Assembly: GCA_009602735.1 (NCBI GenBank)
Contig: WELA01012669.1
Span: 71,412-91,458 of the forward strand
From: Mesotaenium endlicherianum
Taxonomy: Eukaryota; Streptophyta; Zygnematophyceae; Zygnematales; Mesotaeniaceae
Reading direction: 5' to 3'
DNA: 20,047 nucleotides
Below, piece by piece: positions 16,911-20,047 of the stretch (position 1 is its first letter; each line of letters begins with the position of its first letter). A program made the translations under genes and the position numbers. The notes beneath the pieces were generated by a model, which was not told the DNA's origin, ran no database searches, and was given only the letters and a program-made list of their open reading frames with translations.

Positions 16911-17919
16911 TAAGGAGTGTGTACCTTCCAGAGTGAGCACCTCACGACTGTAATTTGGTAGGAAAACAACTAATGAAGTCTGGCCCAAAAGATCACTGGA
17001 AGCACATCATGATCTTCAAGAGTAGTCCTATGGCAGGGGATATAAGCTGTGACTTTGCTTACCACTTGTGAAGTTCTTCTAGTGAGTGGAAGCCAGCAAG
17101 GCTTGCTCTTCACAAGAGAGAGACTAAGTGGTCCTGAAAACACAAGAGATAAAAGTGTAAGCTTTACTGATAATCTCTGTGACTTACAACTGGCATAATG
17201 GGACTTCTAAAAAGGTGTTCCTCTAGGGACATCTCTAGCACTTATACTCCTGAAAACCCGGCGTCGTATGCGGCTGATCCAATGCATGTCACTCTAGGAG
17301 GCTCTCCTATGTCCACTAATTTGTACAAGGCATGTACTAGCACTCCTATAGGCTAAGCATAACTCAAACCAATCAAAGCAAAGCACGTAGAATATGCTAA
17401 GTGTCTCTCATTGGTGGAGCTTACCTTGGGTAGTTCTACCTAGATAGCGCCTCAAAAGTGAATCTGAAACTTGAGGAAGCTTCCTCTAGGAGTAGGTGAT
17501 GCAGTCACCAAGTTATAGTCTCAATGATGCACTTATACTATGGAAATGCAAGACTTATGTAGTCTAAAGGGCTTGCAGATTTGTGCGCACAAAGCTAGGG
17601 GTCCTTGGGGTCACGAATTGTCAACATTGTCACCTTGGGGTGCATTGAGTCACAAGTTGGCCATTTGGTGTGATTCCGCTAGGTGCCGAAAGGAGTGCGG
17701 ACTAGATCGCGTCTATCTCGCTCGATAATTAACCAAATGACGCGAAACCGGTGCCATTTGGAAGATGCTTCGACGCGCTACACTTTGGTGACTTGGAAAT
17801 CTAGAGAAGGTCAACATATGGATGCGTAAAGTCAATGCAAAGTTGGTCTTCCTAGGTTGATGGTTCACACACGTAGAGCTTGGTTTTGTACGTCAACCTC
17901 GACTTAATAAATCATGACA
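16911..17919 (-). repeat. 5' LTR of element 2, lacking the LTR-end segment
   Basis: This matches 4854-5862 over 1009 bp with 18 substitutions and no gaps. It begins in sense with TGTCATG at 17919, beside the TTAG duplication. It stops at CTCCTTA(CA), where the 3' LTR continues for another 135 bp. The 49 bp between it and the Gag ATG show no tRNA-complementary PBS. Confidence 0.9.
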
Positions 17920-17923
17920 TTAG
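17920..17923. repeat. Target-site duplication, right copy (TTAG)
   Basis: It matches 4715-4718 and directly follows the TGTC end of the 5' LTR. Confidence 0.75.
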
Positions 17924-18480
17924 TGACAGCTACCAGATGTGCCCTCATAGAGGCAAACAACAGTCCTCTGAAGTGCTGCCTTCTCGACTCCTCTACATGC
18001 GCAGTTGTGAACTTGCACGCGTAGCGGCCAATAGCGCATCGCAACTGTACAAAGGGAGGCGGAGCAGGTCCACAAAACTCACCTTCACCCATTGGACATA
18101 GCTTACGTCGCTTCCTGTAAAACGCATCCTCTACATGCTTCTCTTTCTATTGCAAGACTTTTATATCAGTGCAAGCATGTCACCCTTTTGCCTCTAATTT
18201 TGCGAGATACACACCTACCGCCTAAAGTGAAGTACTCATGAAGGAGGGCACGGAGAAGGTCAACCCCAAATAGATAATAGAAGCACACGCACCAAGAGTG
18301 GATTGGGCGTGTCACTAAAATAAATACTAAGCACTATATAAGACGCAATAACATACTACTGCATATGTGCACTAGTGACAATTGCCCCTAGCCCAGCCGT
18401 CAAGAGCAGCAGGGGCGGGGGAAAAATTCTGGCTCTGGACTACCACTGTGTGGAAGCTTGTAAAAAAAACAGAGTGACAG
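17924..18480. other. Host flank without recognised gene
   Basis: This is the continuation of the pre-insertion sequence that once joined 4718. It has short random ORFs only. A TATATAAG motif lies near 18336-18345 on the plus strand, but no gene is seen to go with it. Confidence 0.5.
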
Positions 18481-18491
18481 TGCAGAGTCAC

Positions 18492-18600
18492 CGCTAGCCC
18501 CATCACCCAGCAGTCTTCTTCTGGCGACGCCCCTCGACGACGCAGACTGAAGCAGGCCCTCCAACATCATATGCTGCTCTCGACTGTCCGCCAAAGGGGC
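18492..18600 (-). other. Exon-like block A, paralogue of block B
   Basis: In sense, a pyrimidine-rich stretch and CAG at 18601-18603 precede an open segment starting GCCCCTTTGGCGGACAG. It would encode APLADSREQ... and later GVARRRLLGDG, then a possible donor GTGACT at 18491. A diverged copy lies 659 bp to the right (block B). RRRLL-type motifs often follow signal peptides in algal secreted proteins, so this may be a second exon of a secreted protein. No full gene can be built. Confidence 0.4.
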
Positions 18601-18639
18601 CTGCATGCACGTGGGGAGAAAAGCACACGCTTTTTGAGT

Positions 18640-19100
18640 TCAGGCCCCGCACCTGAGCAGCGCACATACGCGCCGCACACGGTCTCCGACCCTGATGTTG
18701 GTCCTCACAAACCGACACCTGGCTCCCCCAGGTTGGATTCAACACCATCACCCTTGGCCATCCCTTCACACGACCTTAAGAGAAGATGCCGCAGCCATGC
18801 CCCGCCATGGTCAGCAATGTGAATGCTTAAAACACCCCCCTACGCCCAGGCCCACCCACCATCCAGCAACGCTCCCTGACAGCCTCTAGCTAATTAGCAG
18901 GCAGCCATGGATGCTCTGGCTGCCCACCCGCGGTCGCTCATGCCCTCCAACATGGGGTATCATGACACACACGCGCAAACAGGGCAGACCTTGCTCATCA
19001 TAAGAATGGAGAGGAATGTAAGGTGGGAGTGAGAACGGGCATCTCTGCGCACTCACTTGAAGAGTCGTCGCCTTCAGGGGCAGCAGGGGGGGGCAACATT
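18640..19100. other. Intergenic or intronic sequence, nothing assigned
   Basis: No coding, RNA or repeat feature is supported. It has C-rich runs and short ORFs on both strands without convincing composition. Confidence 0.4.
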
Positions 19101-19109
19101 CCTGTTGAA

Positions 19110-19259
19110 GTCCTGAGCTTTTGAACCAAAGTCCACGAGAGCTTGCGAGAGTTCAGAAGCATTGCGTCCCCCTTTGAGCAGTCTTCGCCTGGCGCCGCCA
19201 CCTGGCTCCTCGGAGCCCTCGACCAGAAAGCGCTGGCCTTGGCTTTCCGCCAGAATGGC
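19110..19259 (-). other. Exon-like block B, paralogue of block A
   Basis: In sense, a pyrimidine tract and CAG at 19260-19262 precede GCCATTCTGGCGGAAAGCC. The frame reads AILAESQGQ, then GGARRRLLKGG and SELSQALVDFG. The acceptor region, the first codons and the ARRRLL part match block A. The 3' edge is not fixed because no clear donor is seen. Purpose unknown. Confidence 0.4.
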
Positions 19260-19540
19260 CTGCACGCGCGTGAGAGGCAAAAAGCATTTAGGTGACGTGA
19301 CTAGAAGACACCCACACGCGCAAGCACACGCGCACGATCTCGGCGTGAAAGAGAAGAACCCTTCGCCTATTAGAGACACATGCATGGTAAACGACGACAA
19401 AACAACCAGCAACAGAGATGAAGAGGAAGGTCCCAAAACCCCCTCCCTCCACCTCTCCCCGCCCCTCTTCATCTTATTCGCGTGCACGTTTTTGTGATTC
19501 TATGTCTGCATAAGTGTGCGTGTGTGCGTGTGACAGAGGG

Positions 19541-19700
19541 GGAGGGAGACGACAAGGGTGAGGGAACGGGAGCGGAGGAGAGAGCGGGAGAGGAAGAGGG
19601 AGGGAGGGAGGGAGGAAGGGAGGGAGAGGGAGAGAAAGAAGGAGAGGAAGAGGAAGAGGAAGGAGAGGAAGAGGGAGAGAGAGAGGGAGAGAGAGAGAAG
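19541..19700 (+). repeat. Polypurine (GGA/GAA/GA) tract with G-quadruplex motif
   Basis: This is about 160 bp of almost pure purine on the plus strand. At 19598-19612 four GGG runs are separated by single A, an ideal intramolecular G4 motif, and more GGG follow. The tract lies directly after the TGA of the minus-strand exon, so the transcript would have a polypyrimidine 3' UTR and the DNA could form triplex or G4. Confidence 0.9.
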
Positions 19701-19701
19701 C

Positions 19702-19951
19702 TCACGATTCCGCCTTCTGCTCGTAGTAGTCCACGCAGGTCAGCTCCCCATCGGACAGCAGAATCCTCGTCCGCTGACAGGTGGCGCCGTAGGGAACCAC
19801 GATCTCATGGCCGGCGCCGGCAGCGACAGCTGGCGCCGGCGTGTACTCCTTGCCGTCCACCCAGACACGCGCTGACTCGCCCACGGGAGTGAGCCCGTCC
19901 TCTCTCACCAGTGTGAACGCGTGCCCGGCGGCGCTCCTCCTCTCCAAGTAC
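19702..19951 (-). CDS. C-terminal exon of an unrecognised protein
   Basis: The frame is open to a TGA at 19702-19704 and would encode about 80 residues, including HAFTLVREDGLTPVG, SARVWVDGKEYTP, HEIVVPYGATC and TRILLSDGELTCVDYYEQ. The sequence looks like a folded beta-rich domain with two Cys. In-frame TGA near 19978 limits it upstream, so it should begin at a splice site. AG at about 19952-19953 is a candidate, but it has no pyrimidine tract. No family is recognised. The use of TGA as terminator agrees with the two retrotransposons. Confidence 0.45.
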
Positions 19952-20008
19952 CTGTTCACACCCGCTCCGTAAAGGTCTCATTCCTCCTCCCCCTCCTCTT
20001 CTTTCCTT

Positions 20009-20047
20009 CTCCTCCTCCTCCTCCTCCTCCTCCTCCTCCTCCTCCTC
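20009..20047 (+). repeat. (TCC)n microsatellite at window edge
   Basis: There are at least twelve TCC units in a row, preceded by imperfect CT-rich sequence from about 19980. It runs off the window. In the minus sense it is GGA/GAG-rich and lies upstream of the last exon, probably in an intron. Confidence 0.95.

Larger units (their letters stand above)
4719..17919 (-). mobile_element. Ty3/gypsy retrotransposon encoding a DNA methyltransferase (element 2)
   Basis: This 13.2-kb element starts TGTC at 17919 (minus strand), ends ACA at 4719, and is bounded by TTAG duplications. It carries 1009-bp LTR blocks at both ends with 18 differences and no gaps, so it is a fairly recent insertion. The internal region encodes one long polyprotein: Gag, CCHC, Ala/Pro-rich linker, aspartic protease, DNMT3-like methyltransferase, RT, RNase H, integrase and PHD finger. 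The frame is broken by 11 TAG codons, by no TAA, and by two frame changes. The RT motif A Asp is Asn. The 5' LTR lacks a 135-bp end segment that the 3' LTR has, and no PBS is visible. This copy is therefore probably not autonomous, even if TAG is a sense codon. Confidence 0.93.

Noticed and set aside
19482..19892. Plus-strand ORF rich in Glu, Gly and Arg
   Set aside because: It is a translation of the polypurine tract, and the opposite strand has the better coding signal at 19702-19951.
1..20047. CRISPR arrays, tRNA or rRNA genes, bacterial operons
   Set aside because: No regularly spaced short repeats, cloverleaf or rRNA-like sequence, or operon-like gene layout was seen.

Overview
The window reads as nuclear DNA of a eukaryote, most plausibly a green alga or a relative. 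The support is two Ty3/gypsy LTR retrotransposons, spliced-looking exon blocks with pyrimidine-CAG acceptors, and long simple-sequence tracts. The species cannot be named from the sequence. Both retrotransposons lie on the minus strand.

Element 1 (1 to about 3731, continuing off the left edge) is a moderate-GC Ty3/gypsy element. Its order in sense is PBS (3720-3731), Gag (ends 2222), then protease, reverse transcriptase and RNase H (2166 to 1). Pol lies in the +1 frame relative to Gag. Its 5' LTR must lie in the AT-rich stretch to the right of 3731. Its integrase and 3' LTR are outside the window.

Element 2 (4719-17919, 13.2 kb) is a large GC-rich Ty3/gypsy element. It is flanked by a TTAG duplication (4715-4718 and 17920-17923) and by 1009-bp LTR blocks that differ at 18 positions with no gaps. 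Its coding region runs from an ATG at 16861 to a TGA at 6014, about 3,600 codons. The order is Gag capsid, CCHC knuckle, a roughly 900-residue Ala/Pro-rich linker with a 191-codon duplication, aspartic protease, a second linker, a DNMT3-like cytosine-5 DNA methyltransferase, reverse transcriptase, RNase H, integrase, and a C-terminal PHD finger. A methyltransferase between protease and RT, together with a PHD reader on the integrase, suggests an element that both reads and writes chromatin marks.

The second main observation concerns stop codons. The element 2 frame is interrupted 11 times and every interruption is TAG. At least two TAGs sit exactly where the RT family has glutamine. The clearer termini in the window (element 2 Pol, element 1 Gag, and the right-hand exon) are all TGA. 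This suggests UAG is read as glutamine in this organism, or that CAG codons were preferentially converted to TAG. Two frame changes remain, near 11,350-11,600 and at 10302. The second, like the element 1 Gag/Pol junction, has a +1 shift at the same octamer, ACTGACTG.

Element 2 also has an odd 3' end, with a stray LTR-end segment joined to the 3' LTR through a perfect palindrome. Its 5' LTR lacks the matching segment and no PBS is visible. Right of 17923 is host flank. It holds two paralogous exon-like blocks, a polypurine tract with a G-quadruplex motif, the C-terminal exon of an unrecognised gene ending at 19702, and a TCC repeat running off the right edge.
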